Source: Aequorivita aquimaris (GTDB lineage Bacteria > Bacteroidota > Bacteroidia > Flavobacteriales > Flavobacteriaceae). Taken from it: 64,000 nt of DNA. The notes under the pieces were generated by a model that was not told the origin of the DNA, did not search any database, and saw only the letters and a list, made by a program, of their open reading frames with translations. Positions 18,682 to 28,473 of this stretch are shown here, piece by piece. Each line of letters begins with the position of its first letter. Within the stretch, counting starts at the first letter, position 1. Where the stretch lies: NCBI RefSeq assembly GCF_001573155.1, contig NZ_JRWG01000001.1, positions 544,952-608,951 on the forward strand, read 5' to 3'. The translations under genes and the position numbers were made by a program.

Positions 18682-20334
18682 TTACCAGCTTCCCCCGCCC
18701 GAACTACTGTTAGATGGAGAACTAACCATAGTAGATTTGGCCGTTGATATGGAATCTGAAAAAGAACGCGAAAAGTTGTGCATGGTAAACGCCCCGGTGG
18801 ACGAGGTGTACCAACTGGGGGGCTGAAGATTTAAGGCTTCAAACTTTTTTGCCCATTGATCAAAAAGTCCAAAAGCAAGGGCATACCCCAGAGTGGTCTC
18901 AAAATAAGACGGACTGTCTCGCAACAGCATTTTCAACTTGTCTTCCTCAGCAATCTTTATAAAGTTTTTGAACCCCTTCAACTCTGAAAGTGCTGCATTG
19001 CCCTTGGCATTTTTCTTAACCATATAAACGCTCATAAACAGCAGAAATATAGTTACCGGAATTACGGCCAGAGCAGCAAAAAGACCCCAAATAGATATAA
19101 ATATGAAGAACAGAATGGCTCCTATTAATAGCGTTCCCAAAATAGTACGCGTCTGCATTTTCTTGGCCTGTGGGTCATAAAAAATTTGAGCCTTAGCTTT
19201 CAGAAGGGTTTTGGCACTTGCCATCTTCGTATAAAACGAATCCTTTAGACTACTTATCAACACTTCCTGTTTTGAGGAACCTACCGAACTGCCAAAAAGC
19301 CCATCGAAAATTTTCCGTTCATAATCGGGCGCGCCGTCGGGCAAGGGTTTAAGTTTGGTCAATTTGGTGTCGTCCTTACCAAACCAGCCTTTTTTTGGTA
19401 TCTGCTCCATAGTGATAATTCCGCGCGAACCCCAATACGGAATCAAGGCAATTAGGTCTTGCGTATCTTCGCTGTCGTCAATTAAAAAACCAGCCATTGC
19501 TGGATCTATGCCACTGGGCGGAAAATAACTGGTAGTGGCCACTACCCTATCATCTTTGCCGTATTTGTTCCAAACCCAATAGAAAACAACCAGCATGGCA
19601 CCAAGAATCAGCGTCCAACCATAGGTTGTCCAAAAAGGCCACCAGGGTTTAATTTCCTTTACAGAACCTAACGGAAGATTTAGCAAAACCGTGACATTCT
19701 GACCTGAATAGGATTTAAATTGCGGAAGACTTTCTGCCCTGAAAACACCATCTTCATAATTTATATCATATTCTGAACTTTCATTGGTTTCACCACTAAA
19801 ACCTGTATATATAAAAATATCGTCCAAGCCTGCGTCAACATTTTCGGGAAGGTGGATGTTGAAGTCTATTTTCTCAAAAACGGTGTACCAAGCGTCAGAT
19901 TTTATGTTCCAATAAAACCGAATCTGTGAATCCTCAAAAAGGAAAGCATTGTAAACCCTGTATTTTATTTCGTATTGCTGTGGACCGATAATGGTTTTGT
20001 CCTTATCGCCAATCTTTATTTGCAGGTTATCACTAATCTTCTGTACAAAATCGAAGTCAGCTTCAAAATTATGATCTGGCACATCAATTTTCCTGATCTT
20101 TATCTTGCGCTTTTCCTTCGTGCCATCAGCAGTAAGCAAATCGTAATTGGTACGGATTGTTCTGTAGATACCGTGTTTGTAAGCTGTAAAGGTAAGGTCA
20201 TAATTTTCTACAACATCAAAATACCCTTCCTCGCTAATGTAAATATCAACTACGAAATTGTTAACAATGAAATCCTGTGCTGAAACTTTCAGAAAAAAAA
20301 GTATTCCAAAACAAAGGAGAAACATTTTTTTCAT
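18682..20334 (-). CDS. DUF2207 membrane protein
   Basis: 550-residue protein with a cleavable-looking signal segment (FLLCFGILFFLKVSAQ) and an extracytoplasmic beta-rich DUF2207 domain (about 20-220). A transmembrane helix follows near LILGAMLVVFYWVW, then a hydrophobic hairpin around 395-430. The C-terminal tail is low-complexity (SSPSNSSSGGGSW), and this Ser/Gly-rich ending is the family hallmark. Function is not established. It lies 10 bases downstream of the LemA gene on the same strand, a pairing common in bacteria, so the two products probably act together at the membrane. Confidence 0.9.
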   Translation of the reverse strand: MKKMFLLCFGILFFLKVSAQDFIVNNFVVDIYISEEGYFDVVENYDLTFTAYKHGIYRTIRTNYDLLTADGTKEKRKIKIRKIDVPDHNFEADFDFVQKISDNLQIKIGDKDKTIIGPQQYEIKYRVYNAFLFEDSQIRFYWNIKSDAWYTVFEKIDFNIHLPENVDAGLDDIFIYTGFSGETNESSEYDINYEDGVFRAESLPQFKSYSGQNVTVLLNLPLGSVKEIKPWWPFWTTYGWTLILGAMLVVFYWVWNKYGKDDRVVATTSYFPPSGIDPAMAGFLIDDSEDTQDLIALIPYWGSRGIITMEQIPKKGWFGKDDTKLTKLKPLPDGAPDYERKIFDGLFGSSVGSSKQEVLISSLKDSFYTKMASAKTLLKAKAQIFYDPQAKKMQTRTILGTLLIGAILFFIFISIWGLFAALAVIPVTIFLLFMSVYMVKKNAKGNAALSELKGFKNFIKIAEEDKLKMLLRDSPSYFETTLGYALAFGLFDQWAKKFEALNLQPPSWYTSSTGAFTMHNFSRSFSDSISTAKSTMVSSPSNSSSGGGSW

Positions 20335-20344
20335 CCTTTCTTTT

Positions 20345-20905
20345 TTAGTTAAAACTTACTTTCACGTTTTCACGACTCGCCTCGTCTGTTTCAAAATAAT
20401 CAAAGTGCTGATAGTTCAACATGCCCGCAAAAAGTACCCCAGGGAAACTTTCGCCGTAAGTGTTGTTCTCGCGCACGGTTCCATTATAATATCTCCGGCT
20501 GCGCTCTAGGTTCTCTTCTATTTCGTTAAGTTTTTGCTGTAGGTCCAAAAAGTTAGGATTTGCCTTTAAATCTGGATAAGCTTCCCCCAATGCAAAAATA
20601 CTGCGCAGGGTTTGTTGCAATTGGTTTTCGGCCTTTATCTGCGCATTTATATCGTCAGAAGGTACCGCCATTGCGGCATTGCGCGCCTGTATTACACTTT
20701 CCAAGGTGGTCTTTTCGTGAGCCGTATATCCTTTAACGGTTTCCACAAGATTTGGGATTAAGTCATAACGGCGTTTAAGAGCAACATCTATATTACTCCA
20801 CGCGTCCTTCACCACATTTCTGTTTTTCACAAAACGATTATACACAATAACGAGCAGAATAGCTACAACGGCAAGAATGCCAATAACAAGTAAAATAATA
20901 TTCAT
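20345..20905 (-). CDS. LemA family protein
   Basis: 186-residue protein with one N-terminal membrane anchor (IILLVIGILAVVAILLVIV), then a helical domain with NVVKDAWSNIDVALKRRYDLIPNLVETV split over its start. ENLERSRRYYNGTVRENNTY is the other conserved block. Family members are membrane-anchored helical bundles of uncertain role. It is the first gene of a two-gene unit with DUF2207. Confidence 0.95.
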   Translation of the reverse strand: MNIILLVIGILAVVAILLVIVYNRFVKNRNVVKDAWSNIDVALKRRYDLIPNLVETVKGYTAHEKTTLESVIQARNAAMAVPSDDINAQIKAENQLQQTLRSIFALGEAYPDLKANPNFLDLQQKLNEIEENLERSRRYYNGTVRENNTYGESFPGVLFAGMLNYQHFDYFETDEASRENVKVSFN

Positions 20906-20943
20906 AACAGGGGTTGTTTAAATTGCTTAATGCTTAAAAATGA

Positions 20944-20958
20944 AGTATCTAAGATACT
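20944..20958. promoter_or_regulatory. Perfect palindrome at the lemA promoter
   Basis: AGTATCT-A-AGATACT is a perfect 7+1+7 palindrome 39 bases upstream of the lemA start. On the minus strand it contains TATCTTAG, one base away from the -7 consensus, so it could be an operator over the promoter. Confidence 0.35.
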
Positions 20959-20968
20959 ATAAAGTTTT

Positions 20969-21053
20969 TGTTATTGGTTAATTGTTATTTGTTATTTGGA
21001 ATTCGTTATTTGGAATTTGTTATTTGGAATTTGTTATTTGTTGTTTGTTATTT
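20969..21053. repeat. Intergenic tandem word tract (GTTATTTGGAATTT)
   Basis: Repeated variants of GTTATTT, GTTATTTGG and AATTTGTTATTTGG fill the space between lemA and the AlkB gene. An open frame runs through the tract into the AlkB gene but is not protein-like. Confidence 0.7.
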
Positions 21054-21061
21054 ACCCTATT

Positions 21062-21667
21062 ATGGAATTGTTCAAGTTTGAAATGAATAGCGGGCGCAAT
21101 CTTCTGCCGCGGGATGGTATTGTAAATTACTTCGGAAGGATATTTTCTGAAGAAGAAGCCAACCATTTTTACAACATTCTTCTGAATACAATCGCGTGGC
21201 AAAACGACGAAACCATCATCTTCGGAAAAAGGATAGTTACCAAACGCAAAGTAGCCTGGTACGGCCAACGTGAATTTGAATACACCTATTCAAAAGTCAC
21301 CAAAAAAGCAAAGCTGTGGACGCCCGAACTGCTCCAACTCAAAAAAGAAATAGAGACCATAAGCGGCGAAACTTTTAACAGTTGCCTACTAAACCTCTAC
21401 CATTCTGGCGATGAGGGCATGGGCTGGCACAGCGATGCAGAAAAAGACCTAAAAAAGAATGGCGCCATAGCCTCTGTAAGTCTTGGGGCGGAGCGCAAAT
21501 TTGCCCTTAAGCACAAACAGACCAAGGAAACCGTTTCCCTAAACCTGGAGCACGGCAGCCTGCTGCTTATGAAAGGTACCACACAAACCCACTGGCTGCA
21601 CCGCCTGCCACCAACAAAGAAAATACACGACCCACGCATAAATTTGACCTTTAGGACGATAGTTTAA
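21062..21667 (+). CDS. AlkB-like 2-oxoglutarate/Fe(II)-dependent dioxygenase
   Basis: DNA or RNA alkylation-repair dioxygenase of 201 residues. The iron site is visible as GWHSDAEKDL (HxD) and the distal His in THWLHRLP. The 2-oxoglutarate-binding Arg pair is in DPRINLTFRTI at the C-terminus, and FNSCLLNLYHSGDEGMGWHS is typical of the ALKBH2/3-like bacterial group. The frame extends upstream through the tandem tract; ATG 21062 (MELFKFEMNSG) is the likely start. Confidence 0.93.
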   Translation: MELFKFEMNSGRNLLPRDGIVNYFGRIFSEEEANHFYNILLNTIAWQNDETIIFGKRIVTKRKVAWYGQREFEYTYSKVTKKAKLWTPELLQLKKEIETISGETFNSCLLNLYHSGDEGMGWHSDAEKDLKKNGAIASVSLGAERKFALKHKQTKETVSLNLEHGSLLLMKGTTQTHWLHRLPPTKKIHDPRINLTFRTIV

Positions 21668-21726
21668 TGTCTATATATGCCTCTGGGATTTCTATATAGA
21701 TTCGTATCTTTAGAGAAATAAATTTT

Positions 21727-22473
21727 ATGAAATTTCTTTTATTAATCGGTATTCTGATAATTTCCTACTCCTGCAAACAAGAGGAAAAACAACTCACTGC
21801 CCAACAAATAATTGATAAAACCATCGAAAATGCCGGGGGTGCAAAATATAAAGCCGCAACCATCCAGTTTACGTTTCGCGATGTAAAATATAGCAGTCAA
21901 AGGGAAAATGGTAATTATGAACTCACAAGAACAAGTACCGATTCCCTGGGAGAAACACGCGACGTACTCACCAATCTGGGCTTCGAGCGTTATGCCAATG
22001 GCTCCAAACTGATCTTGCACGATTCCACGGCTACCAAGTATGCAAACTCCGTAAACTCCGTACATTATTTTGTGCAGCTGCCCCACGGCCTAAACGACCC
22101 CGCCGTTAATAAGGAACTCGTGGGCGAAGCCGAAATTGATGACAAGAAATATTATGAAGTAAAAGTAACCTTCGCAAAAGAAGGCGGCGGCACAGACCAC
22201 GAAGATGAATATATGTACTGGATAGCAAAGGAAGGTTTTACGGTAGATTACCTCGCCTATAAATTCTATACCGGCAAAGGCGGCATTCGTTTTAGGAAAG
22301 CCTACAACCCAAGAATGGTCAACGGCATCCGCTTCGTGGATTACGAAAATTACAAACTCGAACCCTGGGAAGCTGTAGATCTACAAAATGTGGACGAGCT
22401 CTTCAAAACAGGAAAACTGGAGTTGCTCTCAAAAATTGAAACAGAGGCAATCTCGGTAAGCTTCCTGAAATAA
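21727..22473 (+). CDS. Predicted lipoprotein, possibly DUF6503 family
   Basis: 248-residue exported protein. A short hydrophobic segment ends in a lipobox-like IISYSCKQ, so it is probably lipidated at Cys16. The body has repeating beta-strand features (TIQFTFRDVKYSS, KYYEVKVTFAKEGGG, MYWIAKEGFTVDYLAYKFY, GIRFVDYENYKLE). It resembles the LolA/LolB-like DUF6503 lipoproteins of flavobacteria, which I cannot confirm without a profile search. A -7-like TATCTTTA lies at 21705-21712. Confidence 0.75.
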   Translation: MKFLLLIGILIISYSCKQEEKQLTAQQIIDKTIENAGGAKYKAATIQFTFRDVKYSSQRENGNYELTRTSTDSLGETRDVLTNLGFERYANGSKLILHDSTATKYANSVNSVHYFVQLPHGLNDPAVNKELVGEAEIDDKKYYEVKVTFAKEGGGTDHEDEYMYWIAKEGFTVDYLAYKFYTGKGGIRFRKAYNPRMVNGIRFVDYENYKLEPWEAVDLQNVDELFKTGKLELLSKIETEAISVSFLK

Positions 22474-22513
22474 AATTGACAAAACTTTCTTTAAATAGTC
22501 ACCATTAGAAAAA

Positions 22514-22596
22514 AACCACAAAGAACTCAAAGAAAGCACAAACTACACAGAGTTATCTTTATGAACTCTGTGAAAACCTTTGTGAACTCTGTGGTT
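22514..22596. terminator. 83-bp imperfect palindrome between convergent genes
   Basis: A 9-bp perfect hairpin, CACAGAGTT (22546-22554) with AACTCTGTG (22564-22572), sits inside a larger inverted unit bounded by AACCACA (22514-22520) and TGTGGTT (22590-22596). It lies between the lipoprotein gene and the M14 gene, which end towards each other. Confidence 0.6.
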
Positions 22597-22617
22597 AAAA
22601 AAGCTAACTCGAAAATA

Positions 22618-25095
22618 TTAATAGCTTCCGGTATTCCCAAAGAAGATTGCATTCACCAAAAACAATTTCCCGTTCTGCCAAAACGAACGAAAGGAAACAT
22701 CGTCAATCATAAAAACCACGCTGCCCCTGCCCTTTTTCGTCTCCGCAAACACGATGGAATTTTTTAAGGCAGCCTTTGCCGCTTCCCCCGAAAAACCCGA
22801 AACGCTTTCAGGTTCGGTAATATACCCCACGTTATAGCCATCCTTTAAAAACCCGTAGGAATCGTTACCCAGTTTCAAAGTATAATAGGTATCTCCATAC
22901 CCAAATGCCAACGGATGGGTATTGTCCAATTGCACCTTATAAATGCTTCCGGTAATCATATCTTTGGTACTTTCCAGTTCGCGTTGGGCGTATGGAACAA
23001 GGTTACCCTCGGAAAGAGAATCCTTTTTCTTTTCAGCTTCGGAAATGTTCTTTTTTAAATCAAAACCATTCTTCCCTTCAAAAACACCAACGGCGTTGCC
23101 AATGGCGACTATTCTCCCGCCCTTTCCAATCCAAGTTTCCAAGTTCTCAAAAATATCATCCTTCAAAATAGATTTGTAATTGCCGTCGGGTAGCACCAAC
23201 ACATCATAATCGCTCCATTCAATACCTCCTATATCATCCGTATTTATTGAGGTGATTGGATATTTTAATTGGGTCTCAAAAAAGTGCCAAAGCGCACCAT
23301 AACTTAAAGAAGAAGTACCTTCTCCTTGAAGCACAGCTACTTTTTTGTTTTTAATCAAATGCACGTACTGCGACCCAAAGTCCGTCAGATTATCCGCAAA
23401 ACTTGTGGGCGAAGCGTACAACTGCCGACCCATTTCATTTGCAATTTCAATAAGCGTCGTGTCAAAATCTGCCTTGGATTTATTGTCGCTTCGTGTGATA
23501 ATCAAACTACCGCGACCGAAACTTTTGCCGCCAAAGCCCAATTCATTTTCAGAAAAACGCACTTTTATATCGTTCTGTAATAAAGCCGAAAGAAACTCGG
23601 CATCCTGCATACTATTCCATTTCGCAATATAGCCAGCTGCCGAAGGGGAAGCAATATTCACAACGGTTTTATTGGGGTTGGCAGCGTTGGAGGCAACCAA
23701 AGTAGGGCTAGCAACCGCTTCCAGACCATAGGCATAAGGCAGGCTCCACGCGGTAATATCATAGGTAAGTGGGGTGGAGAGCGCGGCATTGGGCTCAAAA
23801 AGCACCTGTGCCATTTTACCTTTCGGCTGGTTGGTGCTCACCACCAGCGCCCCGTCGGCATCCAGCGTTCCCTTTTTGTAATCGGAATAATTAAAGCCGC
23901 TAACTTTTCCGCCAGTGGCAAAACCGTACTTTATTTCGTGCTTGTCCAAAAGCTCGGCAAGCGCTTGGAGATTGTCGGGATTGCCTTTTAACACGAAACT
24001 TTTATACTTCAAATTATCGTTTTGAAAGAATTTCCTGAATTCGGAATTGAGGGAAGCCGCTTGTTGCGAAGCCACTTCAATGGTAGAAAGGCCGGTAGTG
24101 GTGTGATGTGCTACGCGGTCCACAAGGGTTAGTTTAATTTCTTCGTCATTTATAATTCCCAAACCTGCCATACCGTGGCCCGCCTGCTCGTACGTCATCC
24201 CAATAGCGCCCATAAAAAGCGGGTAGGTATCGCCATAGCTGGGATAAAGCAAATCGAAACTCTCGCGGGTAAAGAAAAGCCAACCGTTTTCGTCAAAATA
24301 TTTGGCATTGTTTTTTCCTATCCGCGTCTGAAATTCGCGCTGAAACGGTGTGATGATATCGTGATAAGGTTCCGCACCCGGGGCAAAATAATAGGGGTTG
24401 TTGATAAATTGCTCGTGAAAATCAACGTGTATCTGCGGCATCCACTGATTGTAAATTTTTAGGCGCTGTTGGGTTTCAATTTGGCTCGCCCACATCCAGT
24501 CGCGGTTAAGATCGAACAAATAATGGTTGGGCCGTCCGCCGGGCCAAGGCTCGTGATGCTCTACGGCATCGCGGGATGGATTGTAAGGCGAAGCTTTCAC
24601 TTGGTTATACCAATTTACGTACCAATCGCGCCCATCGGGATTTACATTCGGGTCCATTATAATGACCGTATTCTTCAACCAATCGGTATGTTCGGTAATA
24701 AGTTTATAAACCGTGTTCATAGCCGCCTCGCTGCTGCTGGCCTCGTTGCCGTGTACGTTGTAACTAAGCCACACAATAGCTTTCTCAGGGGAAGAAGCGC
24801 CATTCAAAATCCCGATATTCTTTAAATTATCGGTACGTATTTGTTCCAGATTCGCAAGATTTTCTGCGGAAGAAATCACGGCATAGGTCAGCCGTCTGCG
24901 TTCGTTGGTCTTGCCGTAGTCTGCATATTTCACCATTTCGCTATTTGCCGCTACGTGCTCAAAATAGGCAACAACATCGGCGTGGCGGGAAAATTGGGTA
25001 CCTATTTCATACCCCAAAAACTCCGAAGGGGATTTCAATTGGGCGAAAACCAGACAAGGCAGGAAATACAGAAAGAAAGCGAAAGTTCGAGTCAT
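22618..25095 (-). CDS. Secreted M14 zinc carboxypeptidase-family protein
   Basis: Exported metallopeptidase of about 825 residues with signal peptide MTRTFAFFLYFLPCLVFAQ. The M14 catalytic domain (about 40-330) shows zinc ligands in VHGNEASSSEA (HxxE), the His of QIHVDFHEQ, and a catalytic Glu in MTYEQAGHGM. After about residue 500 comes a class I amidotransferase-like module (DVLVLPDGNYKSIL, WIGKGGRIVAIGNAVG), an arrangement common in Bacteroidota M14 proteins. The frame runs upstream to 25137 and a start at 25104 is also possible; 25095 gives the best signal peptide and leaves room after the -7 box. Substrate unknown. Confidence 0.9.
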   Translation of the reverse strand: MTRTFAFFLYFLPCLVFAQLKSPSEFLGYEIGTQFSRHADVVAYFEHVAANSEMVKYADYGKTNERRRLTYAVISSAENLANLEQIRTDNLKNIGILNGASSPEKAIVWLSYNVHGNEASSSEAAMNTVYKLITEHTDWLKNTVIIMDPNVNPDGRDWYVNWYNQVKASPYNPSRDAVEHHEPWPGGRPNHYLFDLNRDWMWASQIETQQRLKIYNQWMPQIHVDFHEQFINNPYYFAPGAEPYHDIITPFQREFQTRIGKNNAKYFDENGWLFFTRESFDLLYPSYGDTYPLFMGAIGMTYEQAGHGMAGLGIINDEEIKLTLVDRVAHHTTTGLSTIEVASQQAASLNSEFRKFFQNDNLKYKSFVLKGNPDNLQALAELLDKHEIKYGFATGGKVSGFNYSDYKKGTLDADGALVVSTNQPKGKMAQVLFEPNAALSTPLTYDITAWSLPYAYGLEAVASPTLVASNAANPNKTVVNIASPSAAGYIAKWNSMQDAEFLSALLQNDIKVRFSENELGFGGKSFGRGSLIITRSDNKSKADFDTTLIEIANEMGRQLYASPTSFADNLTDFGSQYVHLIKNKKVAVLQGEGTSSLSYGALWHFFETQLKYPITSINTDDIGGIEWSDYDVLVLPDGNYKSILKDDIFENLETWIGKGGRIVAIGNAVGVFEGKNGFDLKKNISEAEKKKDSLSEGNLVPYAQRELESTKDMITGSIYKVQLDNTHPLAFGYGDTYYTLKLGNDSYGFLKDGYNVGYITEPESVSGFSGEAAKAALKNSIVFAETKKGRGSVVFMIDDVSFRSFWQNGKLFLVNAIFFGNTGSY

Positions 25096-25117
25096 TTTGT
25101 GCATATTAAATAAGGGC

Positions 25118-25125
25118 CAAATATA
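25118..25125 (-). promoter_or_regulatory. -7 promoter box of the M14 gene
   Basis: Minus-strand TATATTTG is an exact TAnnTTTG match, 22 bases before the preferred start. A TTTGGAATTTGG word overlaps its upstream side, and no good -33 element is visible. Confidence 0.45.
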
Positions 25126-25224
25126 GCCAAATTCCAATTGCCACTTTTGGTATTTGGTGCTTCAAATTTGGAATTTCAAAACCATATTAACGTATTTTTA
25201 AACCCGCGACCCACTTAAAACGGT

Positions 25225-25232
25225 TATTTTTG
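25225..25232 (+). promoter_or_regulatory. -7 promoter box of bshC
   Basis: TATTTTTG, an exact consensus match 22 bases before ATG 25255. Confidence 0.5.
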
Positions 25233-25254
25233 TTACACTTTTTCCAAAGAACCT

Positions 25255-26850
25255 ATGCCAACCCATTCCATTCCGTACAAAAAGACAGGTTATTTTTCAA
25301 AATTGATATGCGATTATCTCGCTGAAGATGAAAGCTTAAAACCCTTCTTCAATCGTTTTCCAAACTTGGAAAATTTCAAGCATCAACTTACGGAGAAACA
25401 GAAAAATTTCACTGATGACAAACGGCATTTACTGGCCAAGCGGATTATGTACCAATACGGCGATAATTCCATTTCGCAATCCACGCTCAGCAATATCGAC
25501 TTGCTGAAAGAGCACACTACCTTTACAATCACAACGGGGCACCAACTCAATCTTTTTACGGGACCGCTTTATTTTCTTTATAAGATATTTTCAACCATCA
25601 ACCTCGCTGAAAAGTTAAACAAAACCTACCCTACCAACCATTTTGTACCCGTTTACTGGATGGCGACGGAAGACCACGATTTTGAAGAAATCAATTATTT
25701 CAACCTCTTCGGAAAAAAAGTGAAATGGGAAAGAAATTCTGCCGGAGCCGTTGGTGAACTTTCCACCGATGGTTTAAAGGAAGTGAAACAACAATTGAAA
25801 AAGGATTTTGGCGAAAGCGAAAACGCTAAAAAGCTGATTTCCTTCTTCTCTGATGCATATACAAAACACGATAATTTGGCTGACGCCACGCGTTTCCTGG
25901 CCAACACGCTGTTCTACCATCACGGGCTTGTGATTGTGGACGGCAATGACGCAGAGTTGAAAAAATGTTTTATTCCCTATGCTGAAAAGGAACTGACCGA
26001 AAACCTCAGCTTTAAAAAAGTTTCGGAAACGACGGAAAAGCTGAACGCTTTAGGTTATTCGGAACAAGTGCATCCACGTGAAATAAATCTGTTTTATTTA
26101 AAGGAAAACCTTCGGGAACGCATTATTGAAAAGGAAGGAAAGTTTTATGTAAATGAAACTGAACTTTCTTTTTCCAGGAAGGAAATTTTAAAGGAGTTGC
26201 ACGAAAACCCTGAACGGTTTTCGCCTAATGCGTTGTTGCGTCCGTTGTACCAAGAAGAAATTTTACCAAATCTGTGTTACATTGGTGGGGGTGGCGAGTT
26301 GGCATATTGGTTTCAGTTGAAAGATTATTTCAATAAAGTGGAAGTGCCCTTCCCTATTCTGTTGCTTCGCAATTCGGTGCTTTTGGTGGCGAAAAATCTT
26401 TCTGAAAAACTTTCAAAATTGAATGTTTCGGTAGAAGATTTATTTCTTCCGCAGCACGAATTGATGACGAAACACACAAAGGAAATCTCAAAAATAGACA
26501 TCGATTTTTCACAACAAAAGGAATTTTTGAAACAACAGTTTTCAGATTTATACGAATTGGCAAAACAAACCGACGCCTCCTTTTTGGGAGCCGTGGGCGC
26601 ACAGGAACGAAAGCAGTTGAACGGTTTGGAAAATCTTGAAAAACGTTTGCTGAAAGCGCAAAAAAGAAACCTTTCCGAAGAACTTGAACGGATAAAAGAT
26701 ATTCAAAATCAACTATTTCCCAATCAAAGTTTGCAGGAACGTCAGCTTAATTTTTCGGAATTCTATTTGGAATATGGCGAGGAATTGTTGGATGTTTTGA
26801 AAGAAAATTTGGAGCCGCTGGATGCTAATTTTACTATTTTGAATTTATAA
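25255..26850 (+). CDS. bshC: Putative cysteine ligase BshC (bacillithiol synthesis)
   Basis: Predicted to add cysteine to GlcN-malate as the last step of bacillithiol synthesis. Length is 531 residues, normal for BshC. Recognisable stretches are TTGHQLNLFTGPLYFLYKI near residue 100, PVYWMATEDHDFEEIN (HxGH/HIGH-like nucleotidyl region), PNLCYIGGGGELAYWFQLK near 340, and a long C-terminal coiled coil (EERKQLNGLENLEKRLLK region). It suggests the organism uses bacillithiol. bshA and bshB are not in the window. Confidence 0.92.
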   Translation: MPTHSIPYKKTGYFSKLICDYLAEDESLKPFFNRFPNLENFKHQLTEKQKNFTDDKRHLLAKRIMYQYGDNSISQSTLSNIDLLKEHTTFTITTGHQLNLFTGPLYFLYKIFSTINLAEKLNKTYPTNHFVPVYWMATEDHDFEEINYFNLFGKKVKWERNSAGAVGELSTDGLKEVKQQLKKDFGESENAKKLISFFSDAYTKHDNLADATRFLANTLFYHHGLVIVDGNDAELKKCFIPYAEKELTENLSFKKVSETTEKLNALGYSEQVHPREINLFYLKENLRERIIEKEGKFYVNETELSFSRKEILKELHENPERFSPNALLRPLYQEEILPNLCYIGGGGELAYWFQLKDYFNKVEVPFPILLLRNSVLLVAKNLSEKLSKLNVSVEDLFLPQHELMTKHTKEISKIDIDFSQQKEFLKQQFSDLYELAKQTDASFLGAVGAQERKQLNGLENLEKRLLKAQKRNLSEELERIKDIQNQLFPNQSLQERQLNFSEFYLEYGEELLDVLKENLEPLDANFTILNL

Positions 26851-26914
26851 TTATTCTGTTGAAAACCCTTAAAAAAATTCTTTACAACCCTTTAACCAAC
26901 TTATATATTTAAAG

Positions 26915-26922
26915 TATTTTTG
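26915..26922 (+). promoter_or_regulatory. -7 promoter box of guaA, almost touching the start codon
   Basis: TATTTTTG ends 3 bases before ATG 26926. A transcript starting a few bases after the box would begin at or next to the start codon, so the mRNA may be leaderless. Confidence 0.45.
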
Positions 26923-26925
26923 CCT

Positions 26926-28455
26926 ATGCAAAACAACGTCCTCATTTTAGATTTTGGTTCGCAGTACACCCAACTTATCGCCAGACGCGTGCGGGAACTG
27001 AACATTTACTGCGAAATTCACCCTTACCATCACATTCCGGAAAGCCTTGACCCGTTTAAGGCCGTAATCCTTTCGGGCAGTCCGTTTTCCGTTCGCGCGC
27101 AAGATGCGCCCCACCCAGACCTTTCAAAAATTCGCGGTCACAAACCCCTTTTGGCGGTCTGTTACGGCGCACAGTATTTGGCGCATTTTAACGGCGGAAG
27201 CGTGGAACCTTCAAACATACGCGAGTACGGAAGGGCAAAACTATCCATGATAAAATCGGGCGAGGAATTTTTTAAAGATATTCCCGAAAACACAAACGTG
27301 TGGATGAGCCATAGCGACACCATTGCGCAACTTCCCGAAAACGGGGTGCGTTTGGCGAGCACGGTTGATGTTTTGAACGCCGCCTATAGAATTGAAGGCG
27401 AGGAAACGTATGCCATACAATTTCACCCGGAAGTATATCACACCACCCACGGCAAGCAATTGCTTGAAAATTTCTTAGTAAATATTGCCGAAGTGCCACA
27501 AACCTGGACACCCGCAGCTTTTGTGGAAACTACTGTTGAAACTTTAAAAGAGCAGATTGGCGACGGAAAGGTAGTACTTGGTTTAAGTGGCGGCGTAGAT
27601 TCTACGGTTGCAGCAATTCTTTTGAACAAAGCCATCGGCAGAAACCTGTTTTGCATTTTCGTAAACAACGGTTTGCTCCGAAAGAATGAATTTGAAAACG
27701 TACTTCACCAATACAAGGATATGGGGCTGAACGTAAAAGGTGTGGATGCTTCGGAACGCTTTTTGGAAGCTTTGAAAAACGAAAGTGATCCCGAAAGAAA
27801 ACGAAAAGCCATCGGCAACGCCTTCATCGAAGTTTTTGATGACGAGGCGCATCAGTTGACTGGTGTGGATTGGTTGGCGCAAGGAACAATTTATCCCGAT
27901 GTTATTGAAAGCGTTTCGGTAAATGGCCCTTCGGTTACCATAAAAAGCCATCACAACGTAGGTGGTTTGCCAGATTTTATGAAGCTGAAAGTAGTAGAAC
28001 CTTTGCGCATGCTTTTTAAGGATGAAGTGAGACGCGTTGGAAAGGAAATGGGCATAGACCCCGAATTGTTGGGCAGGCACCCATTCCCGGGACCAGGTTT
28101 GGCTATTAGGATTTTGGGCGATATTACGGCCGAAAAAGTTCGTATATTACAAGAGGTTGACGCAATCTTTATCAACGGCTTGAAAAAGTGGGAACTTTAC
28201 GATAAAGTGTGGCAGGCGGGCGCAATTTTACTTCCTGTGAATAGCGTTGGCGTAATGGGCGACGAACGTACTTACGAAAAAGTAGTTGCGTTACGCGCTG
28301 TGGAATCCACAGATGGCATGACGGCAGATTGGGTAAACCTTCCCTATGAATTTTTACAGGAAACGAGCAACCATATAATAAACCGTGTGAAAGGCGTTAA
28401 TAGAGTAGTCTATGACATCAGCTCAAAACCGCCCGCGACAATCGAGTGGGAATAA
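26926..28455 (+). CDS. guaA: GMP synthase (glutamine-hydrolysing)
   Basis: Converts XMP, ATP and glutamine to GMP. 509 residues, normal length. The class I glutaminase (1-190) has the nucleophile Cys in LAVCYGAQY and His/Glu in [10 protein letters not shown]. The ATP-pyrophosphatase domain (about 210-390) has the PP-loop [13 protein letters not shown]. The C-terminal dimerisation domain ends KPPATIEWE, the family signature. The frame opens two codons earlier at a TTG inside the -7 box; ATG 26926 gives the canonical N-terminus [17 protein letters not shown]. It is followed 18 bases later by the LysM gene. Confidence 0.98.
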   Translation: MQNNVLILDFGSQYTQLIARRVRELNIYCEIHPYHHIPESLDPFKAVILSGSPFSVRAQDAPHPDLSKIRGHKPLLAVCYGAQYLAHFNGGSVEPSNIREYGRAKLSMIKSGEEFFKDIPENTNVWMSHSDTIAQLPENGVRLASTVDVLNAAYRIEGEETYAIQFHPEVYHTTHGKQLLENFLVNIAEVPQTWTPAAFVETTVETLKEQIGDGKVVLGLSGGVDSTVAAILLNKAIGRNLFCIFVNNGLLRKNEFENVLHQYKDMGLNVKGVDASERFLEALKNESDPERKRKAIGNAFIEVFDDEAHQLTGVDWLAQGTIYPDVIESVSVNGPSVTIKSHHNVGGLPDFMKLKVVEPLRMLFKDEVRRVGKEMGIDPELLGRHPFPGPGLAIRILGDITAEKVRILQEVDAIFINGLKKWELYDKVWQAGAILLPVNSVGVMGDERTYEKVVALRAVESTDGMTADWVNLPYEFLQETSNHIINRVKGVNRVVYDISSKPPATIEWE

Positions 28456-28473
28456 CAAAATGAAATCGAGACT

